64,000 bases of DNA from CADEFQ01 sp035433705 (lineage in GTDB: Bacteria > Pseudomonadota > Gammaproteobacteria > Steroidobacterales > Steroidobacteraceae): positions 1-64,000 of the forward strand of contig DAORVK010000011.1 in the NCBI GenBank assembly GCA_035433705.1, read 5' to 3'. The notes under the pieces are model-generated. The model saw only the letters and a program-made list of their open reading frames with translations, was not told the origin of the DNA and searched no databases. Below are positions 1 to 7,336 of the stretch, piece by piece. Position 1 is the first letter of the stretch, and each line of letters begins with the position of its first letter. The position numbers and the translations under genes were made by a program.

Positions 1-88
1 GTTCGCTGCCGCGCAGGCAGCTCAGAAAAGATCGTCCAGCGTTGGCGTGCCGATCGTCAGGTTCGCTGCCGCGCAGGCAGCCACGAAG
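1..88 (+). CRISPR. Type I-F CRISPR array, leader-distal end (two repeats, one spacer)
   Basis: A 28-base repeat at 1-28 is followed by a 32-base spacer at 29-60 and a second repeat at 61-88. The first 20 bases of both repeats are identical and form the short hairpin CTGCC-GCGCA-GGCAG typical of the Cas6f (Csy4) substrate. Length, GTTC start, hairpin and the 3' AGAAA handle match known I-F repeats. The second copy differs at four of its last seven bases, as expected for the degenerate terminal repeat, so the array reads on the plus strand with its leader beyond the left edge. No cas gene is in the window. Base 1 is the first base of a repeat, suggesting the assembly broke in the array. Confidence 0.85.
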
Positions 89-159
89 CGCACCTCCATC
101 CGATCCAGCACGAGCGACACGAAGCCGACAACGGAAATGAAATCCGGTGGCGCGCCTCT

Positions 160-1080
160 TCACCTGGCTGTCAGATGTTCGCCGCTTGCTGCTCGCTGTC
201 CGTAGTCCAGCGCGCGCTCAAACAGCGCGAGCAACCGCCCCCACGCCTTCTCCGCCTGGTCGTGGTCGTAGACCCGCGCATCGGGCGGGCACCAGCCGTG
301 CTTCGTGCCGGCGTACACCTCGATCTCGGCCGGAAGTTGCGCTTCGGCAAAGGCCTTGCGCAGGATGTCCTTCACCTGCGGCTGGCGCTGGTCGTCGTTC
401 CCGGCGATCGCGATCAGGAACTGCGCCTTCATCTTCGGGATCAGGAGGTGCGGGCTGTCGGGCTGGTCGGTCGCGAGGCCGCCGCCGTGGAACGACGCCC
501 CCGCGCCGATGCGTTCGGGCATCGCCGCTGCAGTGCGCATGACCAGCGGCCCGCCCATGCAGTAGCCCGTCGTGCCGATTCCCCGGGCCTTGTCGACGGC
601 CGCCTGCTTGTCGAGCCAATCCACGAACGCCCTCGCATCGACCGACGCGGTGGCGGGCGACAGGGATCCCGCGAGTGCCATCAGCGCCGCGCGCGTCGCG
701 GGATCTTCAAAGTCCGGGTTCTCCGGCGCGGTCGGCGCATGCTGCGTGCGATAGAAAGGATTGACCGTCAGCACGGCGTAGCCCGATTCGGCGAGGCGAC
801 GCCCCATCTGCCGAAATGCTGGTCGCAGGCCGAAGATGTCGGGCCAGACGAGCACGCCGGGGTACGCGCCCTTGACCGGGTGCACGAAGTGCGCGTCGCA
901 GGTGCCATCCGGCGTCTTGATCTCGACTTCGGCCTCGGTCACCTCCGCGGCGTCCGCAGCGCGCGGCAGCAGCGTCAGCGCACCCGCCCCGACGGTCAGC
1001 GCCCCGAACTGCCGACGCGACAGCGCCTTCGAACGCAGCTCGTACTCGACCATGTCGTCGAATGCGTCGTGGTCACACAT
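160..1080 (-). CDS. Dienelactone hydrolase family protein, Tat-exported
   Basis: 306 residues, alpha/beta hydrolase of the dienelactone hydrolase family. An SRRQFG twin-arginine motif at about residue 21 followed by a hydrophobic stretch and an A-x-A site near 42 suggests Tat export to the periplasm. The nucleophile motif GYCMGG has Cys174, and an Asp near 229-230 (AGNDD) and His261 (TKHGW) complete the usual triad. Family members hydrolyse dienelactones or other small esters and lactones; the substrate here is unknown. The ATG at 1080 is preceded by AAGGAAA. It is divergent from the next ORF and its 3' end faces the CRISPR array. Confidence 0.85.
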   Translation of the reverse strand: MCDHDAFDDMVEYELRSKALSRRQFGALTVGAGALTLLPRAADAAEVTEAEVEIKTPDGTCDAHFVHPVKGAYPGVLVWPDIFGLRPAFRQMGRRLAESGYAVLTVNPFYRTQHAPTAPENPDFEDPATRAALMALAGSLSPATASVDARAFVDWLDKQAAVDKARGIGTTGYCMGGPLVMRTAAAMPERIGAGASFHGGGLATDQPDSPHLLIPKMKAQFLIAIAGNDDQRQPQVKDILRKAFAEAQLPAEIEVYAGTKHGWCPPDARVYDHDQAEKAWGRLLALFERALDYGQRAASGEHLTAR

Positions 1081-1228
1081 GGCATTTCCTTGCGCGTCCG
1101 TCCGGGACGCAAAATGGTGCAGTGGGAGGCCGCGCGGCCGCAGGTACCTTGCACCGAACTTCGTAGTGCAGGCACCCTACCACCGTTCTCCTCGGCTTGA
1201 ACACGGCCCCTTGGAAGCCCGACCACAC

Positions 1229-2188
1229 ATGCCCGCCCGAGCCATCCAGATACGTGATCCGTTGGTACGCGAAACGCTGGAAGCAGCCCGCGACCTGCTT
1301 ACCCATGCAGCGAGTTTGCTGCACGCACCTGATGGGCGCCGCCCGGCACATCGCGAAGAAGCGGAAAGACTGTTCGGCCAAGTCGCCGACTTGCTCGGGA
1401 ATTTGCGCGCGCGCATCGGCCTTGCCGACGTCGACTATCAGGGGCGATATTTCGACGGCGAGATTTGGCGGCTGGCTACCGGATGCCAACTGCTCGGCGG
1501 GCGCGTCCGCGAAGACCTCTTGTTGGACGACTTTGACGGGGTCGACGCGCAACGGGTACGCGCCGACTGCGCACTGGAACAGTGGGCGTTGCTTGGCACG
1601 CATGTCGAAGAGTTCGCCTGGCGAGAAGACACGGTCGGACAGAACGAGCATGGATATCCAGCCAGGCCGAGCAGTCCGCTTTTCCCACTGACGGACGCCC
1701 TGCGGCAGGCGATCCTGGCGCTCGCCCGGCAATCGGACATCCAATCGATCTCCTGTCCATTCGACGACTTCCACCTGTGGAAGGGTCTGTTGCACGAACA
1801 GGTTCGGCGAAGCCGGCAAACCGGACGATCACCCCGGGAAGCGCTTCAACTCACCGGGCCTGACAGCGGCATTCCGGGCGTCGTGCCGTTTTACGACGAC
1901 GATGCCGGCACGCCGTTCCCCCTCGGCCCCGACCCCGTGACGGAGCTGGTCGCACCAGCGGATCAATGGGGCGGCGAAGTGCACATTCCTTTCGAAGGCA
2001 CTCACATGGCAGATTTGTTCATCTTGCCGACGTGGCGAAATGTCTGGCCCGAACGCATGAAGAAGCCGGGGGCAAGGTTGAGCCAGCTCGTCGCGGCCTA
2101 TGGCGAGCGCTGCAAGTACGTGCTGACCAACCAGAGCCCGCATGGCGGAGTGCTGGCTCTACACGGCCGTGGAGCCGCATTGAGCTGA
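1229..2188 (+). CDS. Hypothetical protein, no family recognised
   Basis: 319 residues from the ATG at 1229; an in-frame TTG at 1211 is an alternative. I do not recognise a family. There is no signal peptide or membrane span. The N-terminal half is helical-looking and rich in Leu, Arg and Glu (about 1-115). The C-terminal part contains a Pro/Gly/Asp segment around 210-250 and a Trp/Lys/Cys-containing end. The region looks slightly less GC-rich than its neighbours, and the ribosome-binding site is poor (GGAAG about 12 bases upstream). A long reading frame also exists on the opposite strand, but its composition looks like an antisense shadow. It could be recently acquired; function unknown. Confidence 0.55.
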   Translation: MPARAIQIRDPLVRETLEAARDLLTHAASLLHAPDGRRPAHREEAERLFGQVADLLGNLRARIGLADVDYQGRYFDGEIWRLATGCQLLGGRVREDLLLDDFDGVDAQRVRADCALEQWALLGTHVEEFAWREDTVGQNEHGYPARPSSPLFPLTDALRQAILALARQSDIQSISCPFDDFHLWKGLLHEQVRRSRQTGRSPREALQLTGPDSGIPGVVPFYDDDAGTPFPLGPDPVTELVAPADQWGGEVHIPFEGTHMADLFILPTWRNVWPERMKKPGARLSQLVAAYGERCKYVLTNQSPHGGVLALHGRGAALS

Positions 2189-2247
2189 CCTTTGCGCGAC
2201 CGCCCATCCGCACCCGCGGGCCAGGCGGGTGAACGGCGTGCACTTGC

Positions 2248-3339
2248 CTACACGTTGAACCGGAAATGCATCACGTCGCCCTCGCGGACGAGGTACTCCT
2301 TGCCCTCGAGCCGCAGCTTGCCGGCCTCCTTCGCGCCCTGCTCGCCGCGTGCCGCGATGAAGTCGTCGAAGCCGATCACCTCGGCACGGATGAAGCCGCG
2401 CTCGAAATCCGTGTGGATCACGCCGGCCGCCTGCGGCGCCGTCGAGCCGCCCCGCACCGTCCAGGCACGCACTTCTTTCGGCCCCACCGTGAAGTAGGTC
2501 TGCAGCCCGAGCAACTTGTACGCGGCGCGGATCACGCGGTTGAGCCCCGGCTCGTCGAGCCCGAGATCGGCGATGAATTCGGCGCGCGCGTCGTCGTCGA
2601 GCTGTGCGATTTCCGCCTCGATCGCCGCGCACACGGCAACCACCACGGCGCCCTCGCCCGCGGCGCGCTGCTCGAGCGCCGCGAGGCGCGGATTGTTGGT
2701 GAAACCGTGCTCGTCGACGTTCGCGACGTACATGACGGGCTTCGAGGTCAGCAGGTGCAACTCGTGCAGATCGCGCAGTTCGTCGGCCGAGAGGCCCATC
2801 GCACGCACGGCCTTGGCGCCGTCGAGCTGCTGGCGCACGCGTTCGAACAGGTCGCGCTTGCGGATTGCATCCTTGTCGCCGGCCTTGGCGGCCTTGGCCG
2901 CCCGGTCGAGCGCCTTCTCGACCGCCGCGAGATCGGCGAGCGCGAGTTCGGTGTCGATCGTCTCGATGTCGGCAAGCGGATCGACCTTGCCAGCGACGTG
3001 CACGATGTCGTCGTTCTCGAAGCAGCGCACGACGTGCGCGATCGCATCGACTTCGCGGATGTGCGCAAGGAACTGGTTGCCGAGCCCCTCACCCTGCGAG
3101 GCGCCCGCCACGAGGCCCGCAATATCAACGAATTCGACGGTCGTCGGCAGGATCTTCTGCGGATTGGCGATCGAGGCGAGCGCCGCGAGACGCTCGTCGG
3201 GCACCGGCACGATGCCGATGTTCGGATCGATCGTGCAGAACGGGTAGTTCTCCGCCGCGATCTGTGCGCGCGTGAGCGCGTTGAAGAGAGTCGACTTGCC
3301 GACATTCGGCAGGCCGACGATTCCACACTTGATACCCAT
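2248..3339 (-). CDS. ychF: Redox-regulated ATPase YchF (Obg-family)
   Basis: 363 residues, full family length. The P-loop GLPNVGKST lies at residues 9-17, and the switch region around 65-80 contains DIAGLVAGAS. The specificity motif is NVDE rather than the GTPase NKxD, the known reason why YchF prefers ATP. The C-terminal TGS-like domain runs from about residue 280 to the end. The protein binds ribosomes and responds to oxidative stress. It starts two bases after pth, the usual pth-ychF pair, so the two are almost certainly cotranscribed. Confidence 0.97.
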   Translation of the reverse strand: MGIKCGIVGLPNVGKSTLFNALTRAQIAAENYPFCTIDPNIGIVPVPDERLAALASIANPQKILPTTVEFVDIAGLVAGASQGEGLGNQFLAHIREVDAIAHVVRCFENDDIVHVAGKVDPLADIETIDTELALADLAAVEKALDRAAKAAKAGDKDAIRKRDLFERVRQQLDGAKAVRAMGLSADELRDLHELHLLTSKPVMYVANVDEHGFTNNPRLAALEQRAAGEGAVVVAVCAAIEAEIAQLDDDARAEFIADLGLDEPGLNRVIRAAYKLLGLQTYFTVGPKEVRAWTVRGGSTAPQAAGVIHTDFERGFIRAEVIGFDDFIAARGEQGAKEAGKLRLEGKEYLVREGDVMHFRFNV

Positions 3340-3341
3340 CG

Positions 3342-3935
3342 CTATGCACCATCAGCCGGTTTGGTATGCAGTCGATTCATCGCGCGCTGCGGCCCCTCCT
3401 CGATGAGGACCGGCAGCACATCCGCCGCCACCGCTACCGTCGCGCGGATCGCGTTGTCCTCTGCCGCCGGCGCGCGCGTCAGCACGTAGTCGACGACTTC
3501 AGACTTGTCGCCCGGGTGGCCGATGCCGATGCGCAGACGCCAGAAATTCTCGCCAATGCGCGGGATCAGGTCGCGCAGGCCGTTGTGACCGCCGTGACCG
3601 CCGCCTTCCTTCAGGCGCACGGTGCCGACAGGCAGATCGAGTTCATCGTGTGCAACGAGAATTGCGCCCGGCTCGATCTTGTAGAAATCCGCGACGCTGC
3701 CGACGGGACCCGCGCTGCGGTTCATGTACTGCATTGGCTTGAGCAGGACCACTTCGGCATCGCCGATCTGAACGCGGGTCATGTCGCCATGATGACGCCG
3801 ATCGGCGCGCAGATTTCCCCCATGACGCGCAGCAAGCTCGTCGATGAACCAGAACCCCGCGTTGTGGCGCGTGCGCGCGTACTCATCGCCCGGGTTACCG
3901 AGCCCCACGATCAGTTTCAGCGGAAAACCGGCCAT
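3342..3935 (-). CDS. pth: Peptidyl-tRNA hydrolase
   Basis: 197 residues. It releases tRNA from prematurely dropped peptidyl-tRNA. The N-terminal GLGNPG motif, the catalytic His24 in TRHNAGF, KPMQYMN near 66-72 and HDELDLP with Asp97 match the family active site. The Gly/His-rich GGGHGGHNGLRD loop follows. It lies between rplY and ychF in a conserved order. A strong hairpin separates it from rplY, so pth-ychF may depend on read-through or on its own promoter. Confidence 0.97.
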   Translation of the reverse strand: MAGFPLKLIVGLGNPGDEYARTRHNAGFWFIDELAARHGGNLRADRRHHGDMTRVQIGDAEVVLLKPMQYMNRSAGPVGSVADFYKIEPGAILVAHDELDLPVGTVRLKEGGGHGGHNGLRDLIPRIGENFWRLRIGIGHPGDKSEVVDYVLTRAPAAEDNAIRATVAVAADVLPVLIEEGPQRAMNRLHTKPADGA

Positions 3936-3968
3936 GCCCGCCTCCAGCGTGTACCGAGCCCAAAAGAG

Positions 3969-3995
3969 AAAGGCCGCCGGGTCCCGGCGGCCTTT
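3969..3995 (-). terminator. Rho-independent terminator or attenuator after rplY
   Basis: A perfect inverted repeat has arms AAAGGCCGCCGGG (3969-3981) and CCCGGCGGCCTTT (3983-3995); in practice an 11-bp stem with a 5-base loop. On the minus strand it lies just after the rplY stop (4014) and runs into TTTCTCTTTT, a good U-rich tail. It ends 34 bases before the pth start, so it probably stops most rplY transcripts. Confidence 0.75.
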
Positions 3996-4013
3996 GTGCT
4001 CCGGTCGCGACGA

Positions 4014-4733
4014 CTATTTCTTGCCGCCGCCTTCCTTCTTCGCAGGTGCTGCCGCGTCGGCCTTCGCCGCCTCGCCAGCCGCCGGCGCCGCTGCGGTCGT
4101 CCCCGCAGCCACCGCGCCTTCGGCCGCTGCCGCTTCGGCAGTCGGCTCCGGTTCCGCCGCCCGCGGCGCGTGCACCGAGACGACCGCTACGTTGCGACCC
4201 TGCTGCAGCTGCGGGATCACGACCCCCGGTGGCAGCGGGAGGTCGCTCAGGAACTTCGTTTCGTTGAGCTTCATCTGCGACAGATCGAGCTCGAGGAAAT
4301 CCGGCAGATCTTTCGGCAGGCACACCACTTCGACGTCCGAGATGCGGTGCGACACGACGCCGCCCTCGGTCTTGACGCCGGGCGATCCCGCCGCGCCGTG
4401 GCAGTGGATCGGCAGGTGAATGCGGATCTTCTCGTCCGCCAGCACGCGTTGCAGGTCGATGTGCATGATCGCGTTCTTCGCGGGGTGCATCTGCACGTCC
4501 TTGATGATCGCTTCCTGGCTCTCGCTGCCCACCTTGATACGGATGATCGACGAGTACAGCTTCTCGTTGTCGATCATCGTCATCAGGTTCTGATGGTCGA
4601 AAATAACCTGGCGGGGCGCGAGCTTGCCGCCGTAAATGATGGCCGGAATCTTGCCGCGACGACGCAGGCGGCGGCTCGCACCCTTGCCCTGATCGTCACG
4701 GATGTCCGCCTGGATCTCGAATCCGATGCGCAT
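4014..4733 (-). CDS. rplY: 50S ribosomal protein L25, Ctc form
   Basis: 239 residues, the long Ctc-type L25 that binds 5S rRNA. The N-terminal L25 beta-barrel domain covers about 1-95 (RRLRRRGKIPAIIYGG), the C-terminal Ctc domain about 100-190. A low-complexity tail of Ala, Glu, Pro and Lys follows (190-239). Such tails are common in high-GC members and are probably disordered. The ATG at 4733 has an AAGGAGA Shine-Dalgarno. It follows prs, as in many gammaproteobacteria. Confidence 0.96.
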   Translation of the reverse strand: MRIGFEIQADIRDDQGKGASRRLRRRGKIPAIIYGGKLAPRQVIFDHQNLMTMIDNEKLYSSIIRIKVGSESQEAIIKDVQMHPAKNAIMHIDLQRVLADEKIRIHLPIHCHGAAGSPGVKTEGGVVSHRISDVEVVCLPKDLPDFLELDLSQMKLNETKFLSDLPLPPGVVIPQLQQGRNVAVVSVHAPRAAEPEPTAEAAAAEGAVAAGTTAAAPAAGEAAKADAAAPAKKEGGGKK

Positions 4734-4759
4734 GGATCTCTCCTTCGTTCAATGCCAAA

Positions 4760-4785
4760 GGGAACCTCCGCGACCAGAGGGTCCC
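4760..4785 (-). other. Hairpin in the prs-rplY gap
   Basis: Arms GGGAACCTC (4760-4768) and GAGGGTCCC (4777-4785) pair with one mismatch around an 8-base loop. On the minus strand the stem follows the prs stop and is followed only by TTT, so it may be a weak terminator, a processing site or an L25 autoregulatory leader element. No known motif is recognised. Confidence 0.35.
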
Positions 4786-4799
4786 CACCAAAAGCCTGT

Positions 4800-5756
4800 T
4801 CAGTCGATGTAGAGGCTGCTCACCGATTCCTCATCGCGTATGCGGCGAATCGTTTCCGCGAGCAACCCTGCCACCGACAGCTGGCGGATGCGGCCGCACT
4901 TGCGGGCCGCATCCGTCAGCGGAATCGTGTCGGTCACGACGAGTTCGTCGAGCGCCGACGCGGCAATCTTCTCGACCGCGCTGCCCGAGAGCACCGCGTG
5001 CGTGATGTAAGCCACCACGCGCTTTGCGCCCTGGTCCTTGAGCGCCTGCGCCGCGAGGCACAACGTGCCCGCGGTATCGACCATGTCGTCGACGAGCACA
5101 CAGGTCTTGCCCGCGACCTCGCCGATGATGTTCATCACCTTCGACTCGTTCGGCCGCGGCCGGCGCTTGTCGATGATCGCGAGGTCCGCGTCATCGAGGC
5201 GTTTGGCGAGCGCGCGCGCGCGCACCACGCCGCCGACGTCCGGGGACACGACGATCATGTCGTCGTAGCCCTGCCGCCATGCATCGCCGAGCAGCACCGG
5301 CGAGCCGTACACGTTGTCCACAGGGATGTCGAAGAACCCCTGGATCTGGTCGGCGTGCAGGTCGATCGTCAGGAGACGATGCACGCCGGCGCCCGAAATC
5401 ATGTTCGCGACCAGCTTCGCCGTGATCGCGGCGCGCGTCGCGCGCGGCCGCCGATCCTGGCGCGCGTAGCCGAAGTACGGCACCACCGCCGTCACCCGCG
5501 CTGCCGAGGCGCGCCGGCACGCATCGGCCATCACGAGCAGCTCCATCAGGTTGTCGTTCACCGGCGAGCAGGTGGGCTGCACGATGAACACGTCCCGACC
5601 GCGCACGTTTTCGATCAGCTCGACGTTCACTTCACCGTCGCTGAAACGGCCGACGTAGGCGCGCCCGAGCGGCTGTTTCAGGTGCCGGGCAATTTCCTGC
5701 GCGAGCTGCGGGTTGGCATTCCCCGCAAACAACGCCATCGATGCCGAATCAGCCAC
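4800..5756 (-). CDS. prs: Ribose-phosphate pyrophosphokinase
   Basis: 318 residues. It makes PRPP from ribose 5-phosphate and ATP for purine, pyrimidine, NAD, His and Trp synthesis. The sequence shows FSDGEVNVELIENVRGRDVF near 38-57, the flexible-loop region YARQDRRPR near 97-105, the DLHADQIQGFF segment near 131-141 and the PRPP-binding loop VLVDDMVDTAGT near 217. All are intact. It lies directly downstream of tRNA-Gln and upstream of rplY. A hairpin sits in the gap to rplY. Confidence 0.97.
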   Translation of the reverse strand: MADSASMALFAGNANPQLAQEIARHLKQPLGRAYVGRFSDGEVNVELIENVRGRDVFIVQPTCSPVNDNLMELLVMADACRRASAARVTAVVPYFGYARQDRRPRATRAAITAKLVANMISGAGVHRLLTIDLHADQIQGFFDIPVDNVYGSPVLLGDAWRQGYDDMIVVSPDVGGVVRARALAKRLDDADLAIIDKRRPRPNESKVMNIIGEVAGKTCVLVDDMVDTAGTLCLAAQALKDQGAKRVVAYITHAVLSGSAVEKIAASALDELVVTDTIPLTDAARKCGRIRQLSVAGLLAETIRRIRDEESVSSLYID

Positions 5757-5772
5757 TACAACCTCGCTCGTC

Positions 5773-5847
5773 TGGCTGGGGCGGAAGGATTCGAACCTCC
5801 GAATGGCGGGATCAAAACCCGCTGCCTTACCACTTGGCGACGCCCCA
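5773..5847 (-). tRNA. tRNA-Gln (UUG)
   Basis: A complete cloverleaf on the minus strand. The acceptor 5' strand TGGGGCG (5847-5841) pairs with CGCCCCA (5783-5777), the discriminator is G at 5776 and an encoded CCA occupies 5775-5773. The anticodon TTG lies at 5815-5813 in the loop TTTTGAT, and the T-arm contains GGTTCGAATCC. It lies between ispE and prs, where a tRNA-Gln is common in gammaproteobacteria. Confidence 0.97.
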
Positions 5848-5864
5848 GACGAAACCGTTTCCGC

Positions 5865-6743
5865 CTATCCCGATTCGCCTTGCAGCTGCGCGAGCTGCTC
5901 GTGCAGCGGCGAGCGATCGAGCCCGCGTGCTACCCAGCTGCGCCACTCGTCCGGCACACGCGCCGCAACCCGCTCGGCCGCTGCGGCACTCTCGAACGCC
6001 GCAAACACGCAGGACCCGGTACCCGTGAGCCGCGCTTCCGCAAACCGGCCGAGCCAGTCGAGCGCATCGCCTACCACCGGAAACCGCGCGCGAACCACCG
6101 GTTCGCAGTCATTGCGGGTCTGCACCTCAAAAAGGCCGCGTATTGTGATGACGGGTGAATTTCGTGTCAATTCAGGGGCCTGGAAGACGGCGTGGGTGGG
6201 CACGGCGACTCCGGGATGGATCACCACGAACCACCTCTTCGGCAGCTTAAGCGGCATGAGACGCTCGCCGATGCCCTCCGCCCAAGCCGAGCGACCATGA
6301 ACGAATACAGGCACGTCAGCGCCAAGATCAGCGCCAATCGACGCCAATTGCGCCAGATCGAGCCCCGTTCCCCACAATTCGTTCAAGCCCACCAGTACCG
6401 TCGCGGCGTCGGAACTCCCCCCTCCGAGGCCCCCTCCCAGAGGAATCTGCTTCTCGACGCGCAGCCGCGCGCCCCGCTTCGATCCCGTCGCCGCCTGCAG
6501 TGCGCGTGCGGCGCGCACGGCGAGATCTTCATCGGGCGACACGCCCGGCGGCCCGTCGAGGCGCGTGACGGCGCCGTCGTCGGTCGGCTCGATCCGGATC
6601 GTGTCGCTGAAGTCGAGCAGCTGGAAAGCCGTCTGCAGCTCGTGGTAACCGTCCGTGCGTCGGCCAATGATGTGCAGGAAAAGATTCAACTTTGCCGGCG
6701 CCGGCCAGCGGGTTGCGCGCCCGGCCACGCCGTGGGCGCTCAT
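5865..6743 (-). CDS. ispE: 4-diphosphocytidyl-2-C-methyl-D-erythritol kinase
   Basis: 292 residues, a GHMP kinase of the MEP isoprenoid pathway. The N-terminal PAPAKLNLFLHI motif binds substrate and the ATP loop is PLGGGLGGGSSDAA near residue 105. A C-terminal LTGTGSCVFAAF motif near 245 closes the GHMP fold. The ATG at 6743 overlaps the lolB stop by four bases (ATGA), which fixes the start. The reading frame is open further upstream, but that stretch lies inside lolB. Confidence 0.96.
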   Translation of the reverse strand: MSAHGVAGRATRWPAPAKLNLFLHIIGRRTDGYHELQTAFQLLDFSDTIRIEPTDDGAVTRLDGPPGVSPDEDLAVRAARALQAATGSKRGARLRVEKQIPLGGGLGGGSSDAATVLVGLNELWGTGLDLAQLASIGADLGADVPVFVHGRSAWAEGIGERLMPLKLPKRWFVVIHPGVAVPTHAVFQAPELTRNSPVITIRGLFEVQTRNDCEPVVRARFPVVGDALDWLGRFAEARLTGTGSCVFAAFESAAAAERVAARVPDEWRSWVARGLDRSPLHEQLAQLQGESG

Positions 6744-7336
6744 GGGCTCCAGTGATCGACGACGAGGCGCACGCGCGTGTCGTCGCGTCGCACCGCGAGG
6801 CGTCGCGGCAGGCTGCCAGCGGCGCTTTCGAGCCAGGCGGCGTAGTCGATTTCCCAACCGTCCTGCACGAGGCGCTTGAGCCGCTGATGGGCTTCATCGA
6901 GCACTTCGTCGGCAGCAACTCCAGGCTGCGGCACGCCGCGCACCCAGTAGCGGAGCGCTTGCAGCGGCAGCGGAAAGCCGATGCGTCGCTCGAGCTCGGC
7001 ACGCGCCGCATCGCCCGTCAGATGCTCGCCGCGCGAGGTACGCAGGTCGAGCCGGTCGCCGTGCAGTTCCACCTCCGCACCACCGACTCCAAGGGGCCCG
7101 TCGAGAGACAGGCGTGAGACATCCCCCTCCTGCTGCCAGCGCAATGAGGCATTGACGCCGGCGCCGGGTGCGCTCAGCGCCACACGGCCGTTCAACGCGA
7201 AAGTATCGTCGGCCTGCAGGGCGGCGCGGCGTTCCGGCCAGGGCATCGGGGCCGCTTCTTGCCTCGGGACGCTCACACAGGCCGCGGCAAGTACCGCCGC
7301 GGCGCACGCGGCCAGACCGCTGCGAAGCGCCGTCAC
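6740..7336 (-). CDS. lolB: Outer-membrane lipoprotein insertase LolB
   Basis: 198 residues from a GTG at 7336 that overlaps the stop of the TPR lipoprotein gene (GTGA). A signal peptide ends at a lipobox-like VLAAAC near residue 20, so LolB is itself a lipoprotein. The body has the expected FALNGRVAL strand, an SLDGPLG segment and a C-terminal DYAAW..LPRRL region. It receives lipoproteins from LolA and inserts them into the outer membrane. The lolB-ispE coupling is conserved in this group. Confidence 0.92.
   Translation of the reverse strand: MTALRSGLAACAAAVLAAACVSVPRQEAAPMPWPERRAALQADDTFALNGRVALSAPGAGVNASLRWQQEGDVSRLSLDGPLGVGGAEVELHGDRLDLRTSRGEHLTGDAARAELERRIGFPLPLQALRYWVRGVPQPGVAADEVLDEAHQRLKRLVQDGWEIDYAAWLESAAGSLPRRLAVRRDDTRVRLVVDHWSP

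Noticed and set aside
1073..1819. Minus-strand reading frame opposite the orphan ORF
   Set aside because: It runs into the start of the hydrolase gene and looks like the complement of a coding frame; the plus-strand frame is longer and more protein-like.
2211..2231. Hairpin CACCCGC/GCGGGTG between the orphan ORF and ychF
   Set aside because: A 7-base stem without a T-run; too weak to call a terminator.
3366..6158. Very long plus-strand reading frame opposite pth, rplY and prs
   Set aside because: It is antisense to well-recognised genes, crosses the tRNA-Gln gene and has a composition (Arg, His, Val rich) typical of a shadow frame in high-GC DNA.
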